A DNA stretch of 64,000 bases, taken from contig NZ_QKXH01000005.1 in the NCBI RefSeq assembly GCF_003254745.1, positions 124,001 through 188,000 of the forward strand, in the 5' to 3' direction. The notes under the pieces are model-generated. The model was not told where the DNA came from. It did no database searches and was given only the letters and a program-made list of their open reading frames with translations. The position numbers and the translations under genes are program-made. Positions 1 to 8,739 of this stretch are shown here, piece after piece (position 1 is the stretch's first letter; every line of letters begins with the position of its first letter). This DNA comes from Flavobacterium aquariorum. Its GTDB lineage: Bacteria > Bacteroidota > Bacteroidia > Flavobacteriales > Flavobacteriaceae.

Positions 1-1377
1 ATCGCCTGGCCCGCAGGTTGTAAATGTGGTTTGTGGTGTTGTAATGACTGGAATTGTATATATAGTTGCCGTTATTGGAGTACGTTCAGATGTTTTTGCG
101 CAGAAGGCATAAGCGGTTTCTATGTAATAAGTAGTTGTGCTTGATAATTTTGGCGTGGTGAATTGATTTCCAGAAGCAATTGGAATTCCGTCAGTTTCAT
201 TTTCATACCATTTAACTTCACCTAAATTAGCACTGGCTTCTAAAGTTACTTCGCCTATATCACATCTAGAAGCAGTTGTAGTTTTTGTTATTTGAGGAAT
301 GGTCAATGTCGTACTTGTCGCAATTTGAAGTTCTGGATCCGAAGGCATGCCTCCATACTCTACAATATAGCCTCTTGATTTCATCGACCACGTTGTTGTT
401 CCGTTATAGGTTAAGTCAATCCAAGAGCCCTTTAGGCCGAGACTTGAATCTTTATCTAAAATATGAGCGAAATGTTCTAGACCTGTACCATTATCGGGTT
501 CGTTATTGGTGCCATTTTTTCTATTCCAATAGGCAAAATTTGGAGTATAACCAGGTCCGAAAATATTGGAATATTTAACGCCACCGGGTCCTACTTCTAG
601 ATTACTCCAGAATAAAGTGCCGTTTTCTGGACCTGTTAACCATCTCCATTCTCCTTCTACTTTATAATCAGATCCGCCAATCCAGCCAGTTCCGGGTAAT
701 TGTTCGCCTATTATTTGTTGCTCTTCGGCAGATAAGATAGTAGCTAAATATCCTTTTAAACCAAAGTAAGTTTTTGTTTCTGCGGCTGTTCTGGCATCTC
801 CCCAAGTGATTCCCGGTGATTCAAAATACTCATAAAAATGTTGATTGGTTGGTAAATAATTCGCTTTGTCTATACTTATTGAAAACGTTCTGTTTCCGGT
901 TGGCTTTTTGGAAGAGTTGGTGTAAACTACATCTTTTATTGCCGTAATAAATTCAGTGTATGATGTCAAAATTCCATTTACGGGTGCCGATAGTTTTAGT
1001 TTACCCGCATTGGGATCCCAATTTGCAGCAATCGAAGGATGATTTCCTGAAAGAGTTAACAAATCTTGTTTGTTATTATATCCAACAGAAATTTGAATGT
1101 AAATAGATTGGGTGTTAGTGTTGTCAGGGTCGGTAATATTCATGTCAGTTACGATAGGAATACTGGTTTGTGGACAATAAATTTGATTTCCAGTAGCTTT
1201 TAGGAAAGGAGGAATATTGTCTAATGTTTTATTTTTATTGGTGTTGAAAGTGGTAAGTGTATTTTCTTTTTTTAGAATGCTATCATTTTTTCTTTGACAT
1301 ATATCATTTGCATAGCTTGTTTTTGAAAAAACAGTAAGCAATGGTATTAGTATAAAAAAAATAATTTTTCTTGTCAT
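1..1377 (-). CDS. C-type lectin-like secreted protein, 3' end cut by window edge
   Basis: The frame is open from an ATG at 1377 to the window edge (459 codons); the C-terminus lies outside. The N-terminus is a signal peptide (MTRKIIFFILIPLLTVFS...). A cadherin-like segment follows (about residues 45-165, with DPDNTNTQSIYIQIS). Next is a C-type lectin-like domain (about 170-345) with WIGGSD, WRWLTGPE, an NEPD sugar-site-type motif and SWIDL, and then an Ig-like repeat. It matches the next gene upstream (1459-3615) in order and in many motifs, so the two are tandem paralogs 81 bases apart on the same strand. By analogy it should end in a T9SS type B sorting domain and sit on the cell surface or be secreted. 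The ligand is unknown; the lectin role is inferred from the fold. Confidence 0.85.
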   Translation of the reverse strand, partial: MTRKIIFFILIPLLTVFSKTSYANDICQRKNDSILKKENTLTTFNTNKNKTLDNIPPFLKATGNQIYCPQTSIPIVTDMNITDPDNTNTQSIYIQISVGYNNKQDLLTLSGNHPSIAANWDPNAGKLKLSAPVNGILTSYTEFITAIKDVVYTNSSKKPTGNRTFSISIDKANYLPTNQHFYEYFESPGITWGDARTAAETKTYFGLKGYLATILSAEEQQIIGEQLPGTGWIGGSDYKVEGEWRWLTGPENGTLFWSNLEVGPGGVKYSNIFGPGYTPNFAYWNRKNGTNNEPDNGTGLEHFAHILDKDSSLGLKGSWIDLTYNGTTTWSMKSRGYIVEYGGMPSDPELQIATSTTLTIPQITKTTTASRCDIGEVTLEASANLGEVKWYENETDGIPIASGNQFTTPKLSSTTTYYIETAYAFCAKTSERTPITATIYTIPVITTPQTTFTTCGPGD

Positions 1378-1458
1378 TTTATAAAAGTATTCATTTTTTT
1401 TAAAATAAAAGTGAACTTGTCTAAAATGAATATTTACAATGAATTTAAAATCAAGAAC

Positions 1459-3615
1459 TTATCTCTTTAAAGAGAAATGTCCTTTCAATTCGGGGCTATT
1501 AGGGTCCAATTTTAACAGGTACCAATAGTCAGTTGCGGGTAAAGGTTTTTTGTTGAAATTGCCATCCCAACTGTGATTGGAATGATTGAGTTGGGTTATT
1601 AATTTTCCATAACGGTCAAAAAGGGAAACTTCGGCCAATGGATAGTTTATTAATCCTTTTATTTCCCAAACATCATTGAATCCATCATTGTTTGGAGTGA
1701 AATATTTTGGGACAATAATGACGATGAAAGGTTCACTGTCAGTATTGCATTTGTTGATATCGCGAACATAAGCGGTTTGTAATCCACTGGGTGCATTAGT
1801 GAAAATATTGGAATTTTGGTAGTTATATCCGTCAATTGAGAATTCAAAATAATCTTCCGTTTTTGCTAGTTCTATTGTAACGGTTGTTTCGTCGACTTTC
1901 ACCTCTTTTATTTCAGGTTTATTGTCCTCAGCTACGGTAATTGTTTTTCTTTTAGTACAACTTTCAGGCGTAAGACTAGTTACATCCACTGTGTAAATTC
2001 CTGTTGTTGAAACGTCAATTGTTTGCGTAGTTTCATTTGTTGACCATAAATAGCTCATATTGGGAATTGCCGCATCTAAGGTAACTGTGCTGAGATTACA
2101 TTTTTTTACAGTTTCATCAGTAACTGCCGGTAATGGGTAAACAATTAAGTCAACAGGAATTTTATTGTTGTTTGTGCAACCGCCGTTTATTGCTTCAGCG
2201 TAATAAGTTGTATTTGAAGGAATATGAGGTGTGGTGTAGGACAATCCTGTGCCTACAACAGTTCCGCCAATTTGAGAATACCAATTTATGGTTCCAATAG
2301 AGGGCGTCGCTGTCAATGTAAATAGTCCAGGTCCGCAATTGGTTACGGGAGAGTTTGTATCTGTGATTGTGAGAGTAGGGGTGGTGATTATTTTCGCTTC
2401 GACAGCAGTTCTGCTACTAGAACAACTAGCGGTTGCTGTTTCAACATAATAAACGGTTGTTGCATTTATATTCGGCGTGATAAAGCTGGTACCGGTTCCC
2501 ATAAAACTACCACCAGTTACAGCATCATACCAATTAATAGTTCCTGTTGTAGCGGTAGCTTGTAGAGTAACAGTTCCTGCATCGCATCTGGATGCTGGTT
2601 TGGTACTTGTTATAGATGCGATAGTCAAAGTAGTACTGGCCGAAAGTTGTAAAACGGGATCTCCGGGAGTTCCTCCATATTCCACAATGTATCCTTTAGG
2701 CTGGTAGTCACCACTTGGACTTCCGGCATTAGCTAAATCATTCCAAGAACCGGCTATTCCAACTCCTGGTGCTGTGATATGGGCATAATCTTCATCTCCA
2801 GCTTGATTAGGTTCTCCTGAGTTCCAGAAAGCAAAATTGGGACTTGATCCACTGGAAAGGCCATTCCAAAAAATAGTGCCCGCCTCAGGTCCAGTTACCC
2901 ATTTCCAAACGTTTTCAGTTTCTGCATCACTTCCTCCAATCCATCCTGCTCCCGGCGCTTGTTTTCCTGCTAATTGCGCTTCGTCTGCGGCGGTAAGCGT
3001 AGCCAAATAGCCCTTAAGACCGTAATAGGTTCTGATGTCAGCTGCGGTTTTGGCATCGGTCCAGGTAATTCCTAAGTTAGGCACGTATTCATAATAATGA
3101 CCGTTACGTGGTAAATAATTGGCCTGTCCTATACTGATTGAAAATTTTCTTATCCCTGAGGGTGTGGCCGAAGAATTGCTAAATTGAACGTCTTTTATGG
3201 CGCTTTCAAAATCGGTATAGGTTACTTGTGCTCCTGTGGGACTTTTTAATGTTAATTTCCCTTCATTAGAGTTCCAGCTGCTTATAATTGAGGTGTGGGA
3301 TAAAGCGTTATTAAGAGATAACAGGTCTTCTCCCTTGACATAACCTGATGAAATCTGTATGTAAATGGCATCTGTGCCAGTGTCATCAGGGTCAGTTATA
3401 GTAATGTTGGTTGCAATATTGACGTTGGTTAAAGGGCAATAGGTTTGATCCCCATCCGCTTTCAGTGTTGGAGCTACATTGGCAAAAGAATGAGATGCTT
3501 TGCTTGGTTTTGTTAATCCTTTTTTAGGAGGATTAGATATGATATTAGCATAGCCAAAATTGGAAATTGAAAATGCAAAAAATAGTAGTATGTTGATGTG
3601 GAGTCTAATTTTCAT
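1459..3615 (-). CDS. C-type lectin-like, Ig-like repeat protein with T9SS type B sorting domain
   Basis: 718 aa from the ATG at 3615. That start is chosen over an upstream in-frame ATG at 3648 because it directly begins a signal peptide (MKIRLHINILLFFAFSISNF). Order of parts: signal peptide; cadherin-like region to about 170; C-type lectin-like domain about 173-314 (WIGGSD, WKWVTGPE, GEPN, SWNDL); Ig-like repeats with paired Cys, about 330-600; and a gliding-motility-associated C-terminal domain from about 630 (YFTPNNDGFNDVWEIKG, LFDRYGKLI, WDG). The last is the type B T9SS signal family, so export across the outer membrane and surface attachment or release are expected. The T9SS plug-like gene at 34199-35449 is a possible partner system. 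Binding specificity cannot be read from the sequence. Confidence 0.92.
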   Translation of the reverse strand: MKIRLHINILLFFAFSISNFGYANIISNPPKKGLTKPSKASHSFANVAPTLKADGDQTYCPLTNVNIATNITITDPDDTGTDAIYIQISSGYVKGEDLLSLNNALSHTSIISSWNSNEGKLTLKSPTGAQVTYTDFESAIKDVQFSNSSATPSGIRKFSISIGQANYLPRNGHYYEYVPNLGITWTDAKTAADIRTYYGLKGYLATLTAADEAQLAGKQAPGAGWIGGSDAETENVWKWVTGPEAGTIFWNGLSSGSSPNFAFWNSGEPNQAGDEDYAHITAPGVGIAGSWNDLANAGSPSGDYQPKGYIVEYGGTPGDPVLQLSASTTLTIASITSTKPASRCDAGTVTLQATATTGTINWYDAVTGGSFMGTGTSFITPNINATTVYYVETATASCSSSRTAVEAKIITTPTLTITDTNSPVTNCGPGLFTLTATPSIGTINWYSQIGGTVVGTGLSYTTPHIPSNTTYYAEAINGGCTNNNKIPVDLIVYPLPAVTDETVKKCNLSTVTLDAAIPNMSYLWSTNETTQTIDVSTTGIYTVDVTSLTPESCTKRKTITVAEDNKPEIKEVKVDETTVTIELAKTEDYFEFSIDGYNYQNSNIFTNAPSGLQTAYVRDINKCNTDSEPFIVIIVPKYFTPNNDGFNDVWEIKGLINYPLAEVSLFDRYGKLITQLNHSNHSWDGNFNKKPLPATDYWYLLKLDPNSPELKGHFSLKR

Positions 3616-3700
3616 TTTATAAAAATAGGCTTTTAAATCAAAATGCAAAAGTTTGTTTAGAAGTTTATTAGATAAAAAAAGAGTAATTACAAATTGGCTT

Positions 3701-4231
3701 TTAATTGTTAAATTGTTTGAATAAATCCCAAACGACTATCCCAGCACTAACTGAAATGTTCAAAGAATGTTTTGTTCCCAATTGCGGAATTTCAATACAT
3801 CTGTCGCATAAAGCTACAGCTTCCTGTGCTACACCGTAAACTTCATTTCCGAAGATTAAAGCATATTTTTGGTTTTTATCTACTTTAAAATCTTGAAGAA
3901 AAACAGAGCTTTCCACTTGCTCAATGGCAAGGGTGATGATGTTTTCTTCTTTTAAATTTGTAATTACTTCCAGTACGTTTTCATGATGCTCCCAAGTAAC
4001 AGTTTCTGTTGCGCCAAGAGCTGTTTTGTGAATTTCCTTATTTGGAGGAGTAGCAGTGATACCACACAAGATTATTTTTTCGATCAAAAAAGCATCGGCC
4101 GTTCTGAAAACCGATCCTATGTTGTGTAAACTACGAATGTCATCTAAAACTAAAATCAAAGGTGTTTTTTCGGATTTTTTAAAATCGTCAATTGATTTTC
4201 TCTCAAGTTCGCTGTTTTCAAGTTTTCTCAT
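3701..4231 (-). CDS. SpoU/TrmH-family RNA 2'-O-methyltransferase
   Basis: 176 aa, a minimal SPOUT methyltransferase without an N-terminal substrate-binding extension. The three SpoU motifs are visible: NIGSVFRTADA (motif 1, about 37-47), ALIFGNEVYGV (motif 2, about 128-138) and IEIPQLGTKHSLNISVSAGI (motif 3, about 146-165), which form the knotted SAM site. Members transfer a methyl group from SAM to a ribose 2'-OH in tRNA or rRNA. The exact target (TrmH-like tRNA G18 or an rRNA site) cannot be decided here. It lies downstream of the DUF1573 gene on the same strand, separated by a strong hairpin terminator, so it is probably transcribed on its own. Confidence 0.9.
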   Translation of the reverse strand: MRKLENSELERKSIDDFKKSEKTPLILVLDDIRSLHNIGSVFRTADAFLIEKIILCGITATPPNKEIHKTALGATETVTWEHHENVLEVITNLKEENIITLAIEQVESSVFLQDFKVDKNQKYALIFGNEVYGVAQEAVALCDRCIEIPQLGTKHSLNISVSAGIVVWDLFKQFNN

Positions 4232-4251
4232 TTTTGGGTAATTATTTTTAT

Positions 4252-4287
4252 AAAAAAAGCTTCCTAAAAATCAGGAAGCCTTTTTTT
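4252..4287 (-). terminator. Bidirectional intrinsic terminator
   Basis: Perfect 7-bp stem GCTTCCT (4259-4265) / AGGAAGC (4273-4279), with an A-run on the left and a T-run on the right. It lies 18 bases after the stop of the DUF1573 gene and would end its minus-strand transcript; the flanking runs make it work both ways. Confidence 0.8.
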
Positions 4288-4304
4288 ATTTGATAAAAGT
4301 ATTG

Positions 4305-4769
4305 TTAGCTTTTTGCAGCAGCAGGTGCGGCGTCTGGTAAAACAGTTCCTTTAATAGTAAGGGTTTTTGTTGGTTGTCCTTCAGCATTTGAAGTTACAGT
4401 CACAGTTTTTGTAAATGGACCTACTCTGTCAGTAGCATATTTTACTCCAATAACTCCTTTTGCTCCTGGAGCAATTGGTTCTTTTGGAGTAGTTGGAACA
4501 GTACATCCACAAGATCCTTGAGTATTTGTGATAATTAATGGTTTGTTACCATTATTTGTGAAAACAAATTGACGGTTACCATCAGCATTGTGAGCTACAG
4601 TTCCATAATCAATAGTTTCATTTTCAAAAACCATACCTGCACCATCTACTTTTGGTAATGCGGCAACTGCAGTTGTTTTTGCTTTTTTAGCTTTTTTAGA
4701 AGTCTCTTGAGCGTTAGAAACAGTTGTTCCCAAAATAGTTAGCATCGCTAATAGAAGTATTTTTTTCAT
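4305..4769 (-). CDS. DUF1573 secreted protein
   Basis: 154 aa from the ATG at 4769. A longer in-frame extension to 4907 exists, but 4769 starts a clean signal peptide (MKKILLLAMLTILGTTVSNAQ) and an exact TAnnTTTG box lies 22 bases upstream. After a Lys/Ala-rich linker comes one DUF1573 domain (about 45-145): an Ig-like beta-sandwich with VFENETIDYGTVAHNADG, FTNNGNKPLIITNTQGSCGCTV and a PGAKGVIGVKY strand. The GSCGCT motif is the hallmark of this family. These abundant Bacteroidota proteins are exported; their role is unknown. It is divergent from mutS. Confidence 0.9.
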   Translation of the reverse strand: MKKILLLAMLTILGTTVSNAQETSKKAKKAKTTAVAALPKVDGAGMVFENETIDYGTVAHNADGNRQFVFTNNGNKPLIITNTQGSCGCTVPTTPKEPIAPGAKGVIGVKYATDRVGPFTKTVTVTSNAEGQPTKTLTIKGTVLPDAAPAAAKS

Positions 4770-4790
4770 AGTCTTTTTAGATTTGATTGA

Positions 4791-4798
4791 CAAATTTA
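4791..4798 (-). promoter_or_regulatory. -7 box upstream of DUF1573 gene
   Basis: Exact Bacteroidota -7 consensus TAAATTTG on the minus strand, 22 bases before the chosen ATG. No TTG at the usual 17-23 base spacing. It supports the ATG at 4769 over the longer frame. Confidence 0.5.
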
Positions 4799-4922
4799 AA
4801 CAAATTAACAAAATTGTATTGTAAATTTTTCTTAAAACTAATTTAATTTTTTTTCGCCTTAGTTTTTTGCAGTATAAAATTATAAATTCGCTGAGTTTTT
4901 TATTCATTCAAATATAACAATT

Positions 4923-7529
4923 TTGGCAGCAAAAGATAAGATAGTTAAAGAGACTCCATTAATGAAACAGTACAATGAAATCAAAAGGAAGTATCCTGAT
5001 GCTTGCTTGTTGTTTCGTGTTGGGGATTTTTATGAAACTTTCGGAGAAGATGCCGTTCGGGCTTCAAAAATTCTGGGAATTACATTAACAAAGAGAGGTG
5101 CTGGCTCCGAAACTGAGACTGCGTTGGCTGGTTTTCCGCATCATTCTATCAATACCTACTTACCTAAATTAGTCAAAGCGGGACTTCGAGTGGCTATTTG
5201 TGATCAATTGGAAGATCCAAAAATGACCAAAACTATAGTTAAACGAGGGGTTACAGAGCTTGTAACGCCTGGAGTTTCCATGAATGATGAGGTCTTGCAT
5301 TCTAAAACGAATAATTTTCTTGCGGCAGTTTATTTTGCCAATAAAATGATTGGTGTTTCTTTTTTGGATGTTTCTACTGGAGAGTTCCTAACAGCCCAAG
5401 GAAATGCCGAATACATTGATAAATTGCTTCAGAATTTCAATCCCAGCGAGGTTTTGGTTCCTAAAAATAATAAAAGTGAATTTCGCGAAATTTTCGGTGA
5501 GGATTTTCATAATTTCTATCTGGAAGATTGGATTTTCAAGGAAGATTACGCTATTGAAACCTTAACCAAGCATTTTCAAACTGTTTCTTTAAAAGGTTTT
5601 GGGATTGAAGAATTGAGAGAAGGAATTATTGCGTCTGGTGCCATTCTTTATTATTTATCCGAAACGCAACATAATAGAGTGCAGCATATTACGGCTATCC
5701 ATAGAATTGCTGAGGATGCTTATGTCTGGATGGATCGATTCACGATTCGAAACCTGGAATTGTATCACAGTTACAATCCTAATGCTGTTACGCTATTGGA
5801 TGTAATTGATAAAACACTTTCGCCAATGGGTGGTCGTTTGTTGAAACGCTGGTTGGCTTTGCCTTTAAAGGATGGTAATAAAATAAAAAGCCGTCATCAA
5901 GTGGTTTCTTATTTAAAAGAAAATCAGGATGTTTTAAGAAATATCCAAAATCAAATCAAGCAGATTTCGGATTTGGAGCGTTTGATTTCCAAAATTGCCA
6001 CAGGTAAAGTTTCTCCTCGTGAAGTGGTGTATTTGAAAGAATCTTTGGATGCTATTATACCAATCAAAACATTGGCTTTGTCGAGTCCGCAAGAAGCTGT
6101 AAAAGTAATTGGTGATAGTTTGCATAGCTGCGATTTATTACGTGAAAAAATACAAATTACCTTAAATCAGGATGCACCCGTGGCGATCGCCAAGGGGAAC
6201 GCGATTGCGAAAGGAATTAATCCGGAATTGGATGATTTACGGGCGATATCCACTTCAGGAAAACAGTTTCTGGAAGGAATCGAAAAAAGAGAATCGGAAC
6301 GTACAGGGATTTCATCATTGAAAATATCGTTCAATAATGTCTTTGGTTATTATATTGAAGTTAGAAATACACACAAAGATAAAGTTCCTGCAGAGTGGAT
6401 CAGAAAGCAAACACTCGTAAACGCGGAACGTTACATTACTGAAGAGCTGAAAGAGTATGAGACTAAAATTTTAGGGGCAGAAGAGAAAATCCAGAAAATT
6501 GAAAGCGATTTATTTGAGCAATTAGTGAGTTGGGTGGCTACTTATATCAAGCCGGTTCAGATGAATGCCAATCTTGTGGCACAACTGGATTGTTTGTGTT
6601 GTTTTACACAATTGGCAATAGAAAATAAATATGTTTGTCCAGAAATTGATGACACATTTGAACTGGAAATTAAAGATGGAAGACATCCCGTAATTGAAAA
6701 ACAATTGCCTGTCGGAGTCCCATATATTTCCAATGATGTTTTTTTGGATAGAGAAATGCAGCAATTGATTATGATTACCGGACCCAATATGTCGGGTAAG
6801 TCGGCTATATTGCGACAGACGGCCCTGATTGTATTGCTCGCCCAAATGGGGAGTTTTGTACCTGCCGAAAGTGTCAGGATGGGAATTGTGGATAAGATAT
6901 TCACCAGAGTAGGGGCTTCGGATAATATTTCGATGGGAGAATCTACTTTTATGGTCGAAATGAATGAAACTGCTTCTATTTTGAATAATATATCAGACAG
7001 AAGTTTAGTGTTGTTGGATGAGATTGGAAGAGGAACGAGTACCTATGACGGAATTTCAATCGCTTGGGCTATTGCCGAGTTTTTGCACGAGCATCCATCA
7101 AGGCCTAAAACATTGTTTGCAACGCATTATCATGAATTGAATGAAATGAGTGAGACAATGCCTCGAATTCAGAATTATAATGTTTCAGTAAAAGAGTTAA
7201 AGGATACGGTACTTTTTATTCGAAAATTAGTGAAGGGAGGAAGTGCGCACAGTTTTGGAATTCATGTGGCGAAAATGGCGGGTATGCCACATTTGGTGAT
7301 TTCAAGAGCTCAAAAAATGTTAAAGAAATTGGAAAAAAACCATTCGAGCGATGCTTTGAATGGAATAAAATCTGCGAATGAAGAAATGCAAATGAGTTTC
7401 TTTAATCTAGATGATCCGTTGTTGGAAGAAATTAAGGAAGAAATCGTTAATTTGGATATAAATGCCATTACTCCTGTAGAAGCGTTAATGAAACTAAATG
7501 AGATTAAAAGAATGTTATCTAGGAAATAG
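4923..7529 (+). CDS. mutS: DNA mismatch repair protein MutS
   Basis: 868 aa, usual length. It recognises base mismatches and small loops and recruits MutL using ATP. N-terminal mismatch-binding domain with the Phe-X-Glu wedge in GDFYETF (about residues 34-40). The core/lever region and clamp follow. The ATPase domain has Walker A TGPNMSGKS (about 618-626), Walker B LVLLDEIGRGTSTYDG (about 694-709) and the THYHEL switch. The C-terminus is the usual HTH region (ITPVEALMKLNEIKRML). The start is a TTG at 4923, giving MAAKDKIVKETPLMKQYNEI. The next ATG is residue 14 and would still leave the wedge intact, so the exact start is not certain. It is divergent from the DUF1573 gene. Confidence 0.97.
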   Translation: MAAKDKIVKETPLMKQYNEIKRKYPDACLLFRVGDFYETFGEDAVRASKILGITLTKRGAGSETETALAGFPHHSINTYLPKLVKAGLRVAICDQLEDPKMTKTIVKRGVTELVTPGVSMNDEVLHSKTNNFLAAVYFANKMIGVSFLDVSTGEFLTAQGNAEYIDKLLQNFNPSEVLVPKNNKSEFREIFGEDFHNFYLEDWIFKEDYAIETLTKHFQTVSLKGFGIEELREGIIASGAILYYLSETQHNRVQHITAIHRIAEDAYVWMDRFTIRNLELYHSYNPNAVTLLDVIDKTLSPMGGRLLKRWLALPLKDGNKIKSRHQVVSYLKENQDVLRNIQNQIKQISDLERLISKIATGKVSPREVVYLKESLDAIIPIKTLALSSPQEAVKVIGDSLHSCDLLREKIQITLNQDAPVAIAKGNAIAKGINPELDDLRAISTSGKQFLEGIEKRESERTGISSLKISFNNVFGYYIEVRNTHKDKVPAEWIRKQTLVNAERYITEELKEYETKILGAEEKIQKIESDLFEQLVSWVATYIKPVQMNANLVAQLDCLCCFTQLAIENKYVCPEIDDTFELEIKDGRHPVIEKQLPVGVPYISNDVFLDREMQQLIMITGPNMSGKSAILRQTALIVLLAQMGSFVPAESVRMGIVDKIFTRVGASDNISMGESTFMVEMNETASILNNISDRSLVLLDEIGRGTSTYDGISIAWAIAEFLHEHPSRPKTLFATHYHELNEMSETMPRIQNYNVSVKELKDTVLFIRKLVKGGSAHSFGIHVAKMAGMPHLVISRAQKMLKKLEKNHSSDALNGIKSANEEMQMSFFNLDDPLLEEIKEEIVNLDINAITPVEALMKLNEIKRMLSRK

Positions 7530-7596
7530 TTTTTAGATTTAAAGTTATCGTTGTCAGAACGTTAAATTTTATCTTTGTTTTTTTTGAGAAAAAGGT

Positions 7597-7626
7597 TTGT
7601 GTAATTGAATAAAAGTTCTAAATTTG
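7597..7626 (+). promoter_or_regulatory. Promoter of the tRNA-Gly/tRNA-Leu unit
   Basis: Full Bacteroidota-type promoter: TTG at 7597-7599, 19-base spacer, TAAATTTG at 7619-7626, about 48 bases before the first tRNA. A second exact -7 box, TATCTTTG, lies at 7570-7577 with TTG 16 bases upstream (7551-7553). Confidence 0.65.
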
Positions 7627-7673
7627 CAACCGCAATATGAAACAATTGTTGTGGTTCTTTTTAAGAATGAAAT

Positions 7674-7746
7674 GCGAAAATAGCTCAGTTGGTAGAGCGC
7701 GACCTTGCCAAGGTCGAGGTCGCGGGTTCGAGCCCCGTTTTTCGCT
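7674..7746 (+). tRNA. tRNA-Gly (GCC)
   Basis: 73 nt. Acceptor GCGAAAA pairs with TTTTCGC (7739-7745), discriminator T. Anticodon stem CGACC/GGTCG with loop TTGCCAA gives anticodon GCC at 7707-7709. The T arm contains GGTTCGAGCC. The 3' CCA is not encoded. It shares its transcript with tRNA-Leu, 14 bases downstream. Confidence 0.97.
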
Positions 7747-7760
7747 CAAAATTGCATAAT

Positions 7761-7846
7761 GCTCGGATGGTGAAATTGGTAGACACGCTGGACTTAAAAT
7801 CCAGTGAACAGCAATGTTCGTGCGGGTTCAAGTCCCGCTCTGAGTA
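7761..7846 (+). tRNA. tRNA-Leu (TAA)
   Basis: 86 nt class II tRNA with a long variable arm (TGAACAGCAATGTTCG). Acceptor GCTCGGA pairs with TCTGAGT, including G-U pairs. Anticodon stem CTGGA/TCCAG with loop CTTAAAA gives anticodon TAA. CCA is not encoded. Confidence 0.97.
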
Positions 7847-7852
7847 CAAGAA

Positions 7853-7882
7853 AGCTTCAAACTATGTTTGGAGCTTTTTTTA
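7853..7882 (+). terminator. Terminator of the tRNA unit
   Basis: 10-bp stem AGCTTCAAAC/GTTTGGAGCT (7853-7862, 7866-7875, one G-T pair), three-base loop, followed by a T-run. It starts 7 bases after tRNA-Leu. Confidence 0.85.
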
Positions 7883-7973
7883 TTTGCACAAATTATGACG
7901 GTCAATTAGTTTGGATGTCAGCTGTTTAATCTGCTTTTAAAATCTTTAATCTAAATTTTAAATCTAAAATCAA

Positions 7974-8321
7974 ATGGGGGCTTTTGTTATTAGTAAAAGA
8001 TTTGATGATCAATATAAGTTTGTGTTTACTTCCAGAAAGGGGAAGGTTATTTTTACAAGTATGAAGTATGAGCTTAAGTTTGAGTGTGAGGAAGCGGTTG
8101 AGTATTTTAAAACCAATATTAATCTGGCGACTTTTGATAAGCACAAATCGGCTGGGGGGAAGTATTTTTTTAAGCTGTTTTTGGATGGGGCGCCTTTTGC
8201 TTTAAGTAGAAAATATACGACCGAACTAAGGGTTCAGAAAGGGATTGATGAAATCATGAAATATGCGTCAGTTTCTGAAATATTGGATTTCTCGGATAAT
8301 GATCTAATTTTTTTAGATTAA
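7974..8321 (+). CDS. DUF1508 (YegP-like) family protein
   Basis: 115 aa. Two tandem DUF1508-like repeats can be seen: residues about 2-45 (GAFVISKRFDDQYKFVF..RKGKVIFTS..Y) and about 55-110 (FDKHKSAGGKYFFKLFLDG..ALSRKYTT). Each has the family pattern of two beta strands, a G-[KE]-x-[IVL] turn and a helix. No signal peptide, so cytoplasmic. Biochemical function is not established for this family. It stands alone between the tRNA terminator and its own hairpin terminator. Confidence 0.8.
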   Translation: MGAFVISKRFDDQYKFVFTSRKGKVIFTSMKYELKFECEEAVEYFKTNINLATFDKHKSAGGKYFFKLFLDGAPFALSRKYTTELRVQKGIDEIMKYASVSEILDFSDNDLIFLD

Positions 8322-8337
8322 TACTCGGTTTGCAAAT

Positions 8338-8378
8338 AAAAAAAAATACCATCACGATTTCGGGATGGTATTTTTTTT
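8338..8378 (+). terminator. Bidirectional intrinsic terminator
   Basis: 8-bp stem ATACCATC (8346-8353) / GATGGTAT (8364-8371), preceded by an A-run and followed by a T-run. It ends the DUF1508 gene. Confidence 0.85.
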
Positions 8379-8429
8379 GGATCTATTTCTAAGTAGTGAA
8401 ATGGTAGATTCGTTAAAATATAGTCATAA

Positions 8430-8462
8430 AAAAAAGCTGCATTAAATGCAGCTTATTTTTTT
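8430..8462 (-). terminator. Bidirectional terminator after the small lipoprotein gene
   Basis: 9-bp perfect stem AAGCTGCAT (8434-8442) / ATGCAGCTT (8446-8454), three-base loop, flanked by A- and T-runs. It is placed 18 bases after the lipoprotein stop. Confidence 0.85.
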
Positions 8463-8479
8463 TCTAGTGTAATTTGAAA

Positions 8480-8695
8480 TTACTTAGCTGGAGCAGCAGC
8501 AGGAGTTGCAGCAGGTGCAGCAGCAGTTGTGTCAGCAGCTACAGCAGTAGTATCAGCAGCTACAGCAGTAGTATCAGCAGGAGCAACAGCAGTAGAATCT
8601 ACAGCAGTAGTTTCTTCAGCAGGAGCGTCAGCTTTTTTACAAGATACAACAGTTAATACAGCAACAACAGCTAAACTTAAAAATACTTTTTTCAT
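8480..8695 (-). CDS. Small Ala/Thr-rich lipoprotein
   Basis: 71 aa. A short hydrophobic signal ends in a lipobox (LTVVSC, Cys19), so the mature protein is an acylated chain of about 52 residues. That chain is almost entirely Ala, Thr, Asp, Val and Pro, with a seven-residue repeat (ADTTAVA) encoded by a 21-bp tandem repeat. No folded domain is visible; it is probably an extended periplasmic or surface lipopeptide. An exact TATCTTTG box lies 37 bases upstream and a strong terminator follows, so it is a complete single-gene unit. Function unknown. Confidence 0.82.
   Translation of the reverse strand: MKKVFLSLAVVAVLTVVSCKKADAPAEETTAVDSTAVAPADTTAVAADTTAVAADTTAAAPAATPAAAPAK
8532..8581. repeat. 21-bp tandem repeat inside the lipoprotein gene
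   Basis: Two full 21-bp units (8532-8552, 8553-8573) and a partial third, each coding seven residues, so copy-number change would keep frame. Confidence 0.8.
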
Positions 8696-8731
8696 CTTAA
8701 TTTAATATAAAGGTTAATTATTAATTCGTGG

Positions 8732-8739
8732 CAAAGATA
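8732..8739 (-). promoter_or_regulatory. -7 box of the small lipoprotein gene
   Basis: Exact TATCTTTG on the minus strand, 37 bases before the ATG. No TTG at standard spacing. Confidence 0.45.

Noticed and set aside
285..578. 97-codon plus-strand open frame
   Set aside because: It is antisense to the lectin-like gene, which has a coherent protein pattern; no domain or promoter supports it.
7689..7898. 69-codon plus-strand frame through both tRNA genes
   Set aside because: It lies across two clear tRNA structures and the terminator; not a protein gene.
8474..8656. Ser-rich plus-strand frame
   Set aside because: Antisense reading of the GCA/GTA repeat in the lipoprotein gene; low-complexity artefact.
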